From assembly GCF_001652725.1 (NCBI RefSeq), contig NZ_LWHJ01000028.1:124001-188000 (forward strand): DNA of 64,000 nucleotides, read 5' to 3'. Source of the stretch: Pedobacter psychrophilus (lineage in GTDB: Bacteria; Bacteroidota; Bacteroidia; Sphingobacteriales; Sphingobacteriaceae). The stretch's first letter is position 1; every line of letters starts with the position of its first letter. The notes beneath the pieces were generated by a model. That model did not search any database. It was given only the letters and a program-made list of their open reading frames with translations, and was not told where the DNA came from. Shown one piece after another: positions 44,732 to 53,415 of this stretch. A program made the translations under genes and the position numbers.

Positions 44732-45781
44732 CTAGCTATTTGTAGAAGTAAATGCGTTCCAGCCCTGTGCTTTTAATTCATGAACGTTTCCGGCTTTGGT
44801 AATCAAATAATTTCCAGCACTTTCTTCGGTGATGTAACCAATAATACTAATGTCAACATCGTGTTTCATGCTGTCGTAATCTGCTTGCTTTATGGTAAAA
44901 AGTAATTCATAATCTTCTCCACCATTTAAAGCACAAACTGTTGGGTCTAAACCAAATTCACGGGCCGTTTCAGCCGTCATTGGGTCTAAAGGGATTTTCT
45001 CCTCATAAATTTTACAGCCTTTTTTAGACTGACGAGTGATGTGTAAAATCTCAGAGGCTAAACCATCAGAAACATCAATCATTGATGTGGGTTTAATCTT
45101 CAACTTCGCCAATAAGTCTATAATGTCAATCCTGGCTTCGGGTTTTAACTGACGTTCAACAATGTAATCTTTTCCTTCTAAATCTGGTTGGATGTTTGGA
45201 TTTGCCAAATAAACTTGCTTTTCTCTTTCTAGCAATTGTAATCCAACGTAAGCTCCGCCTAAATCTCCAGAAACGCAAATTAAATCCCCTTCTTGTGCTC
45301 CGTTTCTGTAAGTAATGTCTTTTTCATCGGCATAACCAATGCTGGTTATTGAAATCACTAAACCTTGTCGGGAAGATGTGGTATCGCCACCAATTAAATC
45401 CACATTAAATTTTTCACAAGCTAAAAGCATTCCTGCATATAATTCCTCAATTGCCTCTAATGGAAATTTGCTGGAAAAACCAAGAGAAACTGTAACCTGA
45501 GAAGCAATCCCATTCATGGCATAAATATCACTCAGGTTAACCTGAATCGCTTTATAACCCAAATGTTTTAACGGTGTAAATGCTAAATCGAAATGGATTC
45601 CCTCTAAAAGCATATCAGTAGAAATCAAGGTTTTTTTACCTTCAAAATCTAAAACCGCGGCATCATCACCAACTCCTTTAATAGAACTTTTATTTTTTAT
45701 AACGATGTGTTTTGTGAGATGGTCAATTAAACCAAACTCTCCTAAACTAGCTATTTCTGTTTTATCTGTTTGCTCAAACAT
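44732..45781 (-). CDS. thiL: Thiamine-monophosphate kinase ThiL
   Basis: The 349-residue enzyme carries the ThiL motifs GVGDDAAVLDFEGKKTLISTDMLLEGIHFDL and VDLIGGDTTSS, plus MIDVSDGLASEILHI and LNGGEDYELLF toward the C-terminus. It phosphorylates thiamin monophosphate to TPP with ATP, the last step of the pathway. The TPP made here is the ligand of the riboswitch at 8645-8835. There is no riboswitch before this gene. It begins a minus-strand run that leads to the phosphate transporter. Confidence 0.95.
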   Translation of the reverse strand: MFEQTDKTEIASLGEFGLIDHLTKHIVIKNKSSIKGVGDDAAVLDFEGKKTLISTDMLLEGIHFDLAFTPLKHLGYKAIQVNLSDIYAMNGIASQVTVSLGFSSKFPLEAIEELYAGMLLACEKFNVDLIGGDTTSSRQGLVISITSIGYADEKDITYRNGAQEGDLICVSGDLGGAYVGLQLLEREKQVYLANPNIQPDLEGKDYIVERQLKPEARIDIIDLLAKLKIKPTSMIDVSDGLASEILHITRQSKKGCKIYEEKIPLDPMTAETAREFGLDPTVCALNGGEDYELLFTIKQADYDSMKHDVDISIIGYITEESAGNYLITKAGNVHELKAQGWNAFTSTNS

Positions 45782-45874
45782 TATTGGTCGGAATATGCTC
45801 TATCAATTGAAATAATAATAGATTTTTACAAAGTTAAGAAATGATTGGGGAAATGGATTTGGAATATTGTTAAT

Positions 45875-45909
45875 GGGATTAAATAAACCTATTAGATTTA
45901 TTTAATCCC
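45875..45909 (-). terminator. Hairpin downstream of aldo/keto reductase gene
   Basis: GGGATTAAATAAA pairs with TTTATTTAATCCC, a perfect 13-bp stem with a 9-base loop, 12 bases after the stop codon of the aldo/keto reductase gene. It has no long T run, so it may be a weak terminator or mRNA-end stabiliser. Confidence 0.55.
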
Positions 45910-45920
45910 ATGAAAATTTA

Positions 45921-46946
45921 TTAGTCTTCTGCTTTTCTATCTCCGCCTTGTCTTTCTAACATCCATCCTGGATATTCGGGACTTAGTTTACTTACCACGT
46001 CTAATTTTTTTAATTCATCTTCAGTAAACTTTACATCAACTGCTTTTAAATTATCTGCTAACTGACTTGTTTTTTTAGCGCCAACAATTACTGTTGTTAC
46101 TGTTTTTTGATGTAATAGCCAAGCTAAAGATAATTGTGCAACGGATGCGCCTTTTGCTTCTGCCATAGGTTTTAAAATATCGATAATATCAAAAGCTTTT
46201 CCTTCATTTACTGGTGGAAAATCAAAATTCTTTCTTCTTCCTTCTCCAGATTTTATATCTCTACCGTACTTTCCGCTCAGTAAACCGCCCGCTAAAGGAC
46301 TCCAAACCATCAAGCCTAACTTTTGATCTTTTAATAGCGGAACTATTTCTCTTTCTAAATCTCTGCCTGCAATGGTATAATAAGCCTGTAAAGAAATAAA
46401 TTTTTTAAATTTTTCTCTTTCAGAAATACTTAAGGCTTTCATAATTTGCCAAGCAGCCAAATTGCTACAACCAATGTAACGAACATGGCCGTGTTGTACT
46501 AAAATGTCTAAAGCAGATAGTGTTTCTTCTAAAGGAGTTAGGGCATCAAATCCATGAATTTGATATAAATCTATGTAATCAACGTTTAACCTTTTTAAGC
46601 TTTCTTCTGCTTGTTGCAAAATATGTTTGCGAGTTAAACCGCTTTGGTTTGGCCCTTCACCCATTTTGCCTCTGACTTTTGTTGCTATTACTAATTCATG
46701 GCGATTTAACCCTAAATCTTTAATGGCTTTGCCCGTCATTTCTTCACTAACGCCTTCGCTATAAATATTTGCCGTATCAATGAAATTTATTCCTCCATTA
46801 ACCGCTGTTTTTATTAGCTCGTTTACTTCGTTTTGCTGCAGCTCGCCAATGGCTTTCCACATTCCTTCTCCTCCGCCAAAAGTCATGGTGCCTAAGCAAA
46901 GTTCCGAAACTTTTAATCCCGTGTTTCCTAAAATATTGTATTTCAT
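45921..46946 (-). CDS. Aldo/keto reductase
   Basis: The 341-residue protein is a (beta/alpha)8 aldo/keto reductase with the tetrad Asp (FIDTANIYSEGVSEE, with Tyr), Lys (LVIATKVRG) and His (DLYQIHGFD). The NADPH-binding end has SLAWLLHQKTVTTVIVGAKKTSQLADNLKAV. It lies apart from other genes with a hairpin behind it. The substrate is unknown; a general carbonyl reductase is likely. Confidence 0.93.
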   Translation of the reverse strand: MKYNILGNTGLKVSELCLGTMTFGGGEGMWKAIGELQQNEVNELIKTAVNGGINFIDTANIYSEGVSEEMTGKAIKDLGLNRHELVIATKVRGKMGEGPNQSGLTRKHILQQAEESLKRLNVDYIDLYQIHGFDALTPLEETLSALDILVQHGHVRYIGCSNLAAWQIMKALSISEREKFKKFISLQAYYTIAGRDLEREIVPLLKDQKLGLMVWSPLAGGLLSGKYGRDIKSGEGRRKNFDFPPVNEGKAFDIIDILKPMAEAKGASVAQLSLAWLLHQKTVTTVIVGAKKTSQLADNLKAVDVKFTEDELKKLDVVSKLSPEYPGWMLERQGGDRKAED

Positions 46947-47068
46947 GGTATTTGTGTTTATATACTCTTATAAATATTTTTTGATATGAATTGTTTTAAT
47001 GGATTTACTAAAAAAGATAGTGCTATAGGTTTAAGCAACGCTTAATATGAGAAGATATGTAGGTAAAT

Positions 47069-47539
47069 CTATTCTGCTAAAACAATCCTAACGCCAGCGT
47101 CGCTAACATTTTTTAAAGGATTATCCCTCATGTTTTGTTCAACTACAATGGTATATTTCCCATTTGTTGGGAATTTATAGTTCTCTTTATAAATCAATTG
47201 ATAACTGTAAAGATTTCCTGATCCATTACCCAACCATTCGCCATCTTGCATTGCCAATTGAAATTCCTGGCGTAAAGGTTCGTCTTTTAGTTTTGGCCCC
47301 AGTAAATGAAATCTCAACCAAATATTGGCATATTTATAATCAGCTGTATGCCTAAAATTTACGTAGATATTATATTTTTTTGTGCTATCGGTAATGTTTA
47401 CAACCGCTTTAATAGGTTTTATATAAGTCCAATTTTCATTAGGGATATGATCAAAAGTATCTACCAAAACATTATTATCACAGGCTTGTAAACCCATAAT
47501 TATCGAAATCAAAAAAATAAAATTCCTTAAAATTTTCAT
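47069..47539 (-). CDS. gldH: Gliding-motility lipoprotein GldH
   Basis: The 156-residue protein has a lipoprotein signal (LISIIMGLQACDNN). The family features are VDTFDHIPNENWTY, FRHTADYKYANIWLRF and the C-terminal NGKYTIVVEQNMRDNPLKNVSDAGVRI. GldH is one of the Gld proteins of the Bacteroidota gliding/type 9 secretion machinery and sits in the envelope. Its ATG overlaps the stop of the PSP1 gene (TAATG), so the two are translationally coupled. It is the last gene of the M16-hpt-holB-ricT-gldH run. Confidence 0.92.
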   Translation of the reverse strand: MKILRNFIFLISIIMGLQACDNNVLVDTFDHIPNENWTYIKPIKAVVNITDSTKKYNIYVNFRHTADYKYANIWLRFHLLGPKLKDEPLRQEFQLAMQDGEWLGNGSGNLYSYQLIYKENYKFPTNGKYTIVVEQNMRDNPLKNVSDAGVRIVLAE

Positions 47540-48873
47540 TAATCCTGACTAGGTTTTTCATTATTGTTATTCGGTCTTCTTTTCTTATTCCTGTTTTTAT
47601 TTGGCTTTGGTTTATTTTCTGTTGCCGCGTTTTGGTTTGGATTGTTTAAATCCGCTGTTTTTAATTTAGGAATATTTGTTTTGTTAGGATTATTTTCTTC
47701 CTTATTTAATTGATTCGGGTTTTTATCCGATCTGCTTTTTGCCTTGTTTTTATTATTGTTTTTATTCTTATTCCTTTTATCGTCTAAACGCGTTAAACTA
47801 TCCTGACCAACAACATTTTCATAATCAAAAGATTTTTCTGCGGATTTTAACTCCTCCATAATTAAAGCTAAATCCCTTAAATCTTCGGGTTTTTCGCCTC
47901 TTTTATTCATTTCCTGAACCTCTTTAACCCTACTTACTTCTATAGGAATCCAGGTGTTATCCTCCCCAAAATAAGTATACCACATAATTTGTTTAAATAT
48001 GTCGGTTTTTTGAAGCCTTGCTTCGCCTTTTTCTGTTTTTAATCTATCCGCATTATCTGGAATGGTTTTTAAAGCATCCATATAAGTATCTAGCTCATAA
48101 TTTAAACAACATTTCAGCTTTCCGCATTGCCCTGCTAACTTTAGCGTATTTAAAGAAAGGTTTTGATAACGAGCTGCTGAGGTTGAAACTGTTTTGAAGT
48201 CTGTTAACCAAGTGCTGCAGCATAATTCTCTTCCGCAAGAACCGATTCCGCCCAATCTACTCGCTTCTTGACGCATTCCGATTTGGCGCATTTCTATACG
48301 AACCCTAAAAGCTTCTGCAAGCTTTTTTATTAGTTCTCTAAAATCTACTCTTCCTTCTGCGGTATAATAAAATGTAGCTTTAGAGCGATCTCCTTGATAT
48401 TCGACATCGCTCAATTTCATAGCCAAACCCAATTCTAAAGCAATAGTCCTAGATTTATGCATCGTTTCAGATTCACGCTCTTTGGCGTTTTTCCATTTGT
48501 CAACATCTTGTGGAGATGCTTTTCTATAAATTTTTAACGGTGCTTTTTCTTCTGTAACTTTTTTACGGTTCATTTGCATACGCACCAACTCGCCCGTAAG
48601 GGTAACATGACCAATATCATAACCTCCTGTAGTAGTTTCTACTGCAACTAATTCACCCGCTTCTAGATAAATATTCTCGTCGTTTCTATAAAAATCTTTT
48701 CTAGCGCCTTTAAACCTTATTTCTACATAAGGAAATGGCTTATAATTTATTGGCAAATCCATATCAGACAACCAATCATAAACATCTAATTTACTGCAAC
48801 CGCCGTCTGTTAAACAAGAACCGTTACTTTGCAACCTGCAGGCGCACATCCGCCTGATGAACAACTTCCACAT
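47539..48873 (-). CDS. PSP1/RicT-family protein, N-terminus apparently frameshifted
   Basis: The main part (residues about 40-290) is a PSP1 domain, with FPYVEIRFKGARKDFYRN, TGGYDIGHVTLTGELVRMQM and CGRELCCSTWL ending in a Cys-rich patch. After it comes a low-complexity Asn/Lys-rich tail. The start at 48873 gives MWKLFIRRMCACRLQ, unlike relatives. Another frame from 48878 encodes MGCGSCSSGGCAPAGCK, the usual Cys-rich start, and runs into a stop. Adding one A to the AAA at 48828-48830 restores KSNGSCLTDGGCSKL. RicT-like proteins help RNA-processing complexes in Bacillus. It overlaps gldH by one base and follows holB closely. Confidence 0.85.
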   Translation of the reverse strand: MWKLFIRRMCACRLQSNGSCLTDGGCSKLDVYDWLSDMDLPINYKPFPYVEIRFKGARKDFYRNDENIYLEAGELVAVETTTGGYDIGHVTLTGELVRMQMNRKKVTEEKAPLKIYRKASPQDVDKWKNAKERESETMHKSRTIALELGLAMKLSDVEYQGDRSKATFYYTAEGRVDFRELIKKLAEAFRVRIEMRQIGMRQEASRLGGIGSCGRELCCSTWLTDFKTVSTSAARYQNLSLNTLKLAGQCGKLKCCLNYELDTYMDALKTIPDNADRLKTEKGEARLQKTDIFKQIMWYTYFGEDNTWIPIEVSRVKEVQEMNKRGEKPEDLRDLALIMEELKSAEKSFDYENVVGQDSLTRLDDKRNKNKNNNKNKAKSRSDKNPNQLNKEENNPNKTNIPKLKTADLNNPNQNAATENKPKPNKNRNKKRRPNNNNEKPSQD

Positions 48874-48881
48874 CCCATATT

Positions 48882-50033
48882 CTATAATAATATATTAGAG
48901 TCCGCTTTGTGGCGGAACGTATTAAACTTTAAAATTTTGACCAATACCAAAGATACATCTAAAAATAATATTTTAGGATTGGCATTTCTCTCGATATGAT
49001 ATATGGCTCTTTCTAATTCTTCAGAAATGGCTTCTGCTTTTGCCAAATCTAAAACCGTGGAAAATTTACTAATAAATTCTAACTCTTTTTCTGGTAAATG
49101 AATTAACCCAGGAGTTTCTGCGATAAATAGCATACATTCTCTCATTAAATTAATTCCGTATCGCAAAAAATTCTTTTGGTTTTCTCTGCCCATTTTTGCA
49201 AGTTCACCCTCAGTATATTCAACTATTTTTAGCCCATTGTTTTGCCAACAAGACCTTAGCCATTGCAAAAAAACCTCATGATAATCGTTGTCTTGTGTGG
49301 TTAATAATTGTAATGCGGTTTGTAAATTTCCATTACTTAAATAGGCTAATTGTTTTGCTTGGTCTGGTTTTAATCCTTTTTGTGATGATAAATATTCTTC
49401 TATTTCTTCGTTTCTTAATTTTGGAATCTTAACCAATTGTGTACGAGAAATAATGGTATTCAAAATTTGATCTTGATTTTGCGCAACCAACAAAAACAAG
49501 GTTTTTTGAGACGGCTCTTCAACAACTTTTAAAAGTGCGTTGCCTTCCTTTTCTAAATATTCTGGCAACCATAAAATCAAAACTTTATATTCCGATTCAA
49601 ATGGTTTTAAACTAAGTTTACTAATGATGCTATGCGCTTCGGCGATGTTGATGTTGGCTTGTTTATTATCGGCGTTTAGTTGGTCTCTCCATTCGTCTAA
49701 TCCTAAATATGGATTGTTTAAAAATGCTTTTCGCCACTCCTCGATAAAGGTTAACGCGGTATCATCTTTATGTTTGGCAAAAAAGGGATAGGAAAAATGT
49801 AAATCAGGATGAACTAATTTATTGTATTTTCTACAAGAAGAACATTCGCCACAAGAATCCTCTTCGGTTTTATTTTCACAACAAATGTATTGAGCATAAG
49901 CAATTGCTAAAGCCAAACCTCCGCTTCCTTCTGGTCCGAGAAATAATTGAGCATGGCTAATCCTTTCATCTTTAACGGTTTGTATAAGATGTTTTTTAAC
50001 CGCTACTTGGCCTACAATATCTTTAAATTGCAT
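48882..50033 (-). CDS. holB: DNA polymerase III subunit delta' (HolB)
   Basis: The 383-residue protein has the clamp-loader fold. QLFLGPEGSGGLALAIAYAQYI is a P-loop-like region, followed by a four-Cys zinc module (CCENKTEEDSCGECSSC). The SRTQLVKIP sensor-like stretch is typical. The Walker A is degenerate (EGSGGLA), as expected for delta', which does not hydrolyse ATP. It works in the clamp loader that places the beta clamp on DNA. It is 20 bases downstream of hpt and three upstream of the likely original start of the PSP1 gene. Confidence 0.9.
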   Translation of the reverse strand: MQFKDIVGQVAVKKHLIQTVKDERISHAQLFLGPEGSGGLALAIAYAQYICCENKTEEDSCGECSSCRKYNKLVHPDLHFSYPFFAKHKDDTALTFIEEWRKAFLNNPYLGLDEWRDQLNADNKQANINIAEAHSIISKLSLKPFESEYKVLILWLPEYLEKEGNALLKVVEEPSQKTLFLLVAQNQDQILNTIISRTQLVKIPKLRNEEIEEYLSSQKGLKPDQAKQLAYLSNGNLQTALQLLTTQDNDYHEVFLQWLRSCWQNNGLKIVEYTEGELAKMGRENQKNFLRYGINLMRECMLFIAETPGLIHLPEKELEFISKFSTVLDLAKAEAISEELERAIYHIERNANPKILFLDVSLVLVKILKFNTFRHKADSNILL

Positions 50034-50053
50034 TTATTATTAATTGTTTACTC

Positions 50054-50608
50054 TTATGGTTTTTGCCCGCTTAAACGATAGATATCACAAGTATTTCTGC
50101 CTAATCCTTTATAATCCATTCCGTATCCAACAACAAAATCATTGGCAATTTCAAACCCTACAAATTCTATTTCTTTAAATTGATGTTGTAATGCATCTGG
50201 TTTTAATAAAAGGGTTGCTACTTTAATTGACGCCGGCTCTTTTTCTTTTATTTTATCGATTAAAAATTTTAATGTGCTTCCTGTATCGATTATATCTTCT
50301 ACAATAATCACATCGCGACCTTTTATATCAATGTTTAAAGCTAATTCTTCAATGATATTTCCAGTGCTTTTTGTACCTCCGTGGTAGGAAGCAACCTTAA
50401 CAAATGCTACTTCACAACCAATTTTCACTTCTTTAAGTAAATCGGCCATAAACATTAGTGCTCCATTTAAAACCCCAATAAATACTGGTACTTTATCTTC
50501 ATATTCTAAATTTAACTGAATGCCAATTAATCGAATACGTTTTTCGATCATATTATGTTCGATAAATGGTTCAAAAGTTTTATCGTCAATTGTCATTTTA
50601 TTATGCAT
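50054..50608 (-). CDS. hpt: Hypoxanthine phosphoribosyltransferase
   Basis: The 184-residue enzyme has the PRPP motif VIIVEDIIDTGSTLKFL and an upstream active-site loop (VKVASYHGGTKST). It converts hypoxanthine or guanine to IMP or GMP with PRPP in purine salvage. Met5 is an alternative start. It follows the M16 peptidase gene by six bases and precedes holB by 20 bases. Confidence 0.95.
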   Translation of the reverse strand: MHNKMTIDDKTFEPFIEHNMIEKRIRLIGIQLNLEYEDKVPVFIGVLNGALMFMADLLKEVKIGCEVAFVKVASYHGGTKSTGNIIEELALNIDIKGRDVIIVEDIIDTGSTLKFLIDKIKEKEPASIKVATLLLKPDALQHQFKEIEFVGFEIANDFVVGYGMDYKGLGRNTCDIYRLSGQKP

Positions 50609-50614
50609 GGCTCG

Positions 50615-51859
50615 CTAATCTAAGGGTTCAAAAATTAAGGTACTTAATTTATTCGGGTTAAAAATATCATTAGAAATTTCTAATAAATCATCCGCTGTTA
50701 CTTTATTTATTTTTTCAAAGACTTCTTTTAAAGAATCTATTTTACCGTAATCCAATAAACTTTTAGCCATCGAAATTAAAACTCCCATTCTGTTTTCTTC
50801 GCCTAAAGCAATTTGACCAATAAATCTTTGCTTTGCTTGTGCCAATTGAATGCTGCCTAATTTATTTTCTCTAAGTTTCCTTAATTCTTTATGTACTAAC
50901 TTGGTTGCTTTGGCTACTTTTTCTGTATCTGTTCCAAAATAAATAGAAAATAACCCTGTGTCACTTAAAGGTGAATAATTAGATTCTATGGTGTAAGCAA
51001 TTCCGTGTTTTTCTCTTATTTCCAAATTTAATCTAGAGCTCATCCCCGTTCCTCCTAAAAGGTTATTAAGTAATAATAATCCTGTTTTATTTTGATGATG
51101 AAATCCGTACGATTCATTGCCTATCATACAATGGCTTTGATTAATCGGTTTCTTTTGTGTCTCGTTTAGTTGATCATTTCTTGTTGGCTTTTTCCGATGT
51201 TTAATGCTTTTGTTTTCTGGGATAATGCCAAAATATTTTTCTGCTAAACGGGCAACTTTACTTAAAGGATAAAATCCAGAAACAGCAAATATGATTTCAT
51301 GTGTGTTATAGTTCTTGGCTATAAAGTCTGTTAATTCCTTTTTTACAAATGATTTTACCGTATCAGGGGTTCCTAAAATGTTTTCACCTAAAGTATGATT
51401 AGCAAATATTAATGCTTCAAAATCATCATTAATAGCTTCTTCGGGCTGGTCTTCATAACTTGCAATCTCATCCAAAATAACTTCTTTTTCTTTGATCATT
51501 TCCTCTTCTGGAAAGGTTGAAAAGAAGGCAATATCTTGAAGCAAGTCCATCGCTCTTTCTAAATGTGGCTCTAAAAACGAGGCTTGTAAACACGTATATT
51601 CTTTTGTGGTATAGGCGTTTAAATCTCCGCCTACAATTTCTAATCTATTTAAAATTTGATTGGTGTTTCGCTTTTGCGTTTGTTTAAATAACAGATGCTC
51701 AATAAAATGCGCCAAACCAGGTCTTCCTTTTTCTTCATCCCTGGAACCGGCATTAATAATTAAACAACAATGAGAAACTGCAGATTTTACAGGGTTTAAT
51801 AAAATTCTGATGCCGTTTTTAAGAGTATATAACTGATGGTCCATTTTTAGTATTGGCAA
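50615..51859 (-). CDS. M16 family zinc peptidase (processing peptidase-like)
   Basis: The 414-residue protein has the inverted zinc motif HFIEH (His51 to His55, in RPGLAHFIEHLLFK) and the downstream Glu of EVILDEIASYED. The second half (about 200-400) is the non-catalytic M16 C domain, with GGTGMSSRLNLEIREKHGIAYTIES. No signal peptide is visible, so it may act in the cytosol or on exported substrates by another route. Substrate is unknown. It leads the hpt-holB-ricT-gldH run. Confidence 0.92.
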   Translation of the reverse strand: MPILKMDHQLYTLKNGIRILLNPVKSAVSHCCLIINAGSRDEEKGRPGLAHFIEHLLFKQTQKRNTNQILNRLEIVGGDLNAYTTKEYTCLQASFLEPHLERAMDLLQDIAFFSTFPEEEMIKEKEVILDEIASYEDQPEEAINDDFEALIFANHTLGENILGTPDTVKSFVKKELTDFIAKNYNTHEIIFAVSGFYPLSKVARLAEKYFGIIPENKSIKHRKKPTRNDQLNETQKKPINQSHCMIGNESYGFHHQNKTGLLLLNNLLGGTGMSSRLNLEIREKHGIAYTIESNYSPLSDTGLFSIYFGTDTEKVAKATKLVHKELRKLRENKLGSIQLAQAKQRFIGQIALGEENRMGVLISMAKSLLDYGKIDSLKEVFEKINKVTADDLLEISNDIFNPNKLSTLIFEPLD

Positions 51860-51909
51860 AGATAAAGAAATTTACTCCTTGCTTAATATACAGATTGTCT
51901 GTAAAAAAT

Positions 51910-51942
51910 AAAGGTTGCGCTTTTAAGAAAGCGCAACCTTTA
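51910..51942 (-). terminator. Terminator of the pirin-like gene
   Basis: AAAGGTTGCGCTTT pairs with AAAGCGCAACCTTT, and on the minus strand the stem is followed by a T-rich run. It lies 18 bases after the stop codon of the pirin-like gene and before the M16 gene start. Confidence 0.8.
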
Positions 51943-51960
51943 TCTCTGCTAAACAAAAAC

Positions 51961-52671
51961 TTAGTTCATTGGTATTTCAATTACTAAAAGTTTGGTATCG
52001 GCCTTAGCCAAAAAATTTACTTTCTCTATTTCGTAAATTCCTAAAGCATCTCTTTCTTTCAAATTATGGTCTGCAACTTCTATTTCTCCCTCTAAAACAA
52101 ATACATATACTCCATGATTTTTATTTTTTAAATGATAATCAATATTAGTATCAGCATCTAAATTTGCCATAGAAAAATAAGCGTCCTGATTTATCCAAAC
52201 GCTAATAGCTTCTTCTTCTGGAGAAACAACAGTTAAAAATTTGTTTTTCTTTTCTGCTTCAGAAAAAGTTTTTTGCTCATATCTAGGCTCTATGTCCTTT
52301 TCTTTGGGCATAATCCATATTTGTAAGAATTTAACCGGCTCTGTTTTAGAGTTATTAACTTCGGAATGTTGTATACCACTTCCGGCTGACATGATTTGAA
52401 CATCCCCTTGATTGATAACTTTCTCTCTTCCTGTACTATCATTGTGTTTTAATGCTCCAGAAAGCGGAATGCTCACTATTTCCATATTATCATGTCCGTG
52501 TGCTCCAAATCCCATTCCTTGCTCTACAAAATCATCATTTAAAACCCTTAGTAAACCAAAGTTCATTTTGTTTTCATCATAAAATTGACTAAAACTAAAT
52601 GAATGATAACTTTTTAACCAACCTCTGCTTGCGAAGCCTCGCTCGCCCGCAGGATGAAATATTGTTTTCAT
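51961..52671 (-). CDS. Pirin family protein (bicupin)
   Basis: The 236-residue protein has an N-terminal cupin with the metal-site pattern GFGAHGHDNMEIV (two His, Glu), then SAGSGIQHSEVNN with a further His. A second, degenerate cupin follows. Relatives include YhaK and quercetinase-like pirins. Functions vary: quercetin dioxygenase activity has been reported for some, while others are regulators. It is divergent from the SDR gene with 87 bases between starts. Confidence 0.93.
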   Translation of the reverse strand: MKTIFHPAGERGFASRGWLKSYHSFSFSQFYDENKMNFGLLRVLNDDFVEQGMGFGAHGHDNMEIVSIPLSGALKHNDSTGREKVINQGDVQIMSAGSGIQHSEVNNSKTEPVKFLQIWIMPKEKDIEPRYEQKTFSEAEKKNKFLTVVSPEEEAISVWINQDAYFSMANLDADTNIDYHLKNKNHGVYVFVLEGEIEVADHNLKERDALGIYEIEKVNFLAKADTKLLVIEIPMN

Positions 52672-52758
52672 AATTTCCTTATTTATATTACATGTTTAAA
52701 CATACAAATTTTATTCCAATACTTTTATTTGTATTTTTGTTGTTTATTATATCTAATT

Positions 52759-53415
52759 ATGGCATTAAAAGCGATTGTATTAGGGGCAAGCGGACTTATT
52801 GGCAGTAATTTGCTAAGCATAATTTTGTCTGACGATAATTATGAGGAGGTTATAGTTTTTGTGCGGAAAAAATTAACGCTTAAGAGTTCTAAATTGATAC
52901 AAATCATAACTGATTTTAACAATCTTGATGAGTTAAAAAACGCCACTAAAGCTGATGTCGTTTTTTGTTGTTTGGGTTCAACAAAAAAGAAAACTCCCAA
53001 TTTAGAAAAATACAAAAAAGTTGATCATGATATACCTCTCTTCATCGCTAACGAGGCATTGAAAAATGGGGCTAGTCAATATCATATCGTATCAGCTTTG
53101 GGCGCAAACCTTAATTCTTCAAACTTTTATAGCAGGATGAAAGGAGAGATTGAAAACGATTTAAAAGACTTAAACTATCCTAGCTTGTTTATTTATCAGC
53201 CTTCATTTTTAGAAGGGGATAGAAATGAATATCGCCCATTAGAAAAAATAATGTCTCCAATTATGAAAGGATTGAATTTTTTATTGATTGGTCCATTAAG
53301 AAAATATCAAAGTATTGCCGCGGAAGATGTCGCTAAAGCAATGGTAAAAGAATCTATTAAAAATAAAAGAGGCATCTTTGTAATTGAATCAGATCAAATT
53401 AAAGAATTAGCGTGA
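52759..53415 (+). CDS. NAD(P)-binding atypical SDR protein, HTATIP2-like
   Basis: I start at the ATG at 52759 (MALKAIVLGASGLIGSN), not the extended ORF start at 52654, whose first 35 residues are hydrophobic, unlikely, and overlap the divergent gene. The 218-residue protein has the atypical Rossmann GASGLIG and, later, YSRMKGEIEND, a Tyr-xxx-Lys pattern. It resembles the TIP30/HTATIP2-like atypical short-chain dehydrogenase group. Its stop overlaps the GTG start of the ABC-F gene (GTGA), so the two are coupled. The substrate is unknown. Confidence 0.87.
   Translation: MALKAIVLGASGLIGSNLLSIILSDDNYEEVIVFVRKKLTLKSSKLIQIITDFNNLDELKNATKADVVFCCLGSTKKKTPNLEKYKKVDHDIPLFIANEALKNGASQYHIVSALGANLNSSNFYSRMKGEIENDLKDLNYPSLFIYQPSFLEGDRNEYRPLEKIMSPIMKGLNFLLIGPLRKYQSIAAEDVAKAMVKESIKNKRGIFVIESDQIKELA

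Noticed and set aside
52672-52758. Gene-orientation switch from minus to plus strand as a replication origin
   Set aside because: The gap is 87 bases with no DnaA boxes or repeats; the switch is simply two divergent genes. The skew needed to judge it cannot be computed by eye.
52654-52758. Longer start of the SDR gene with a hydrophobic N-terminus
   Set aside because: The extension overlaps the divergent pirin-like gene start and promoter, and the conserved fold begins at the ATG at 52759.
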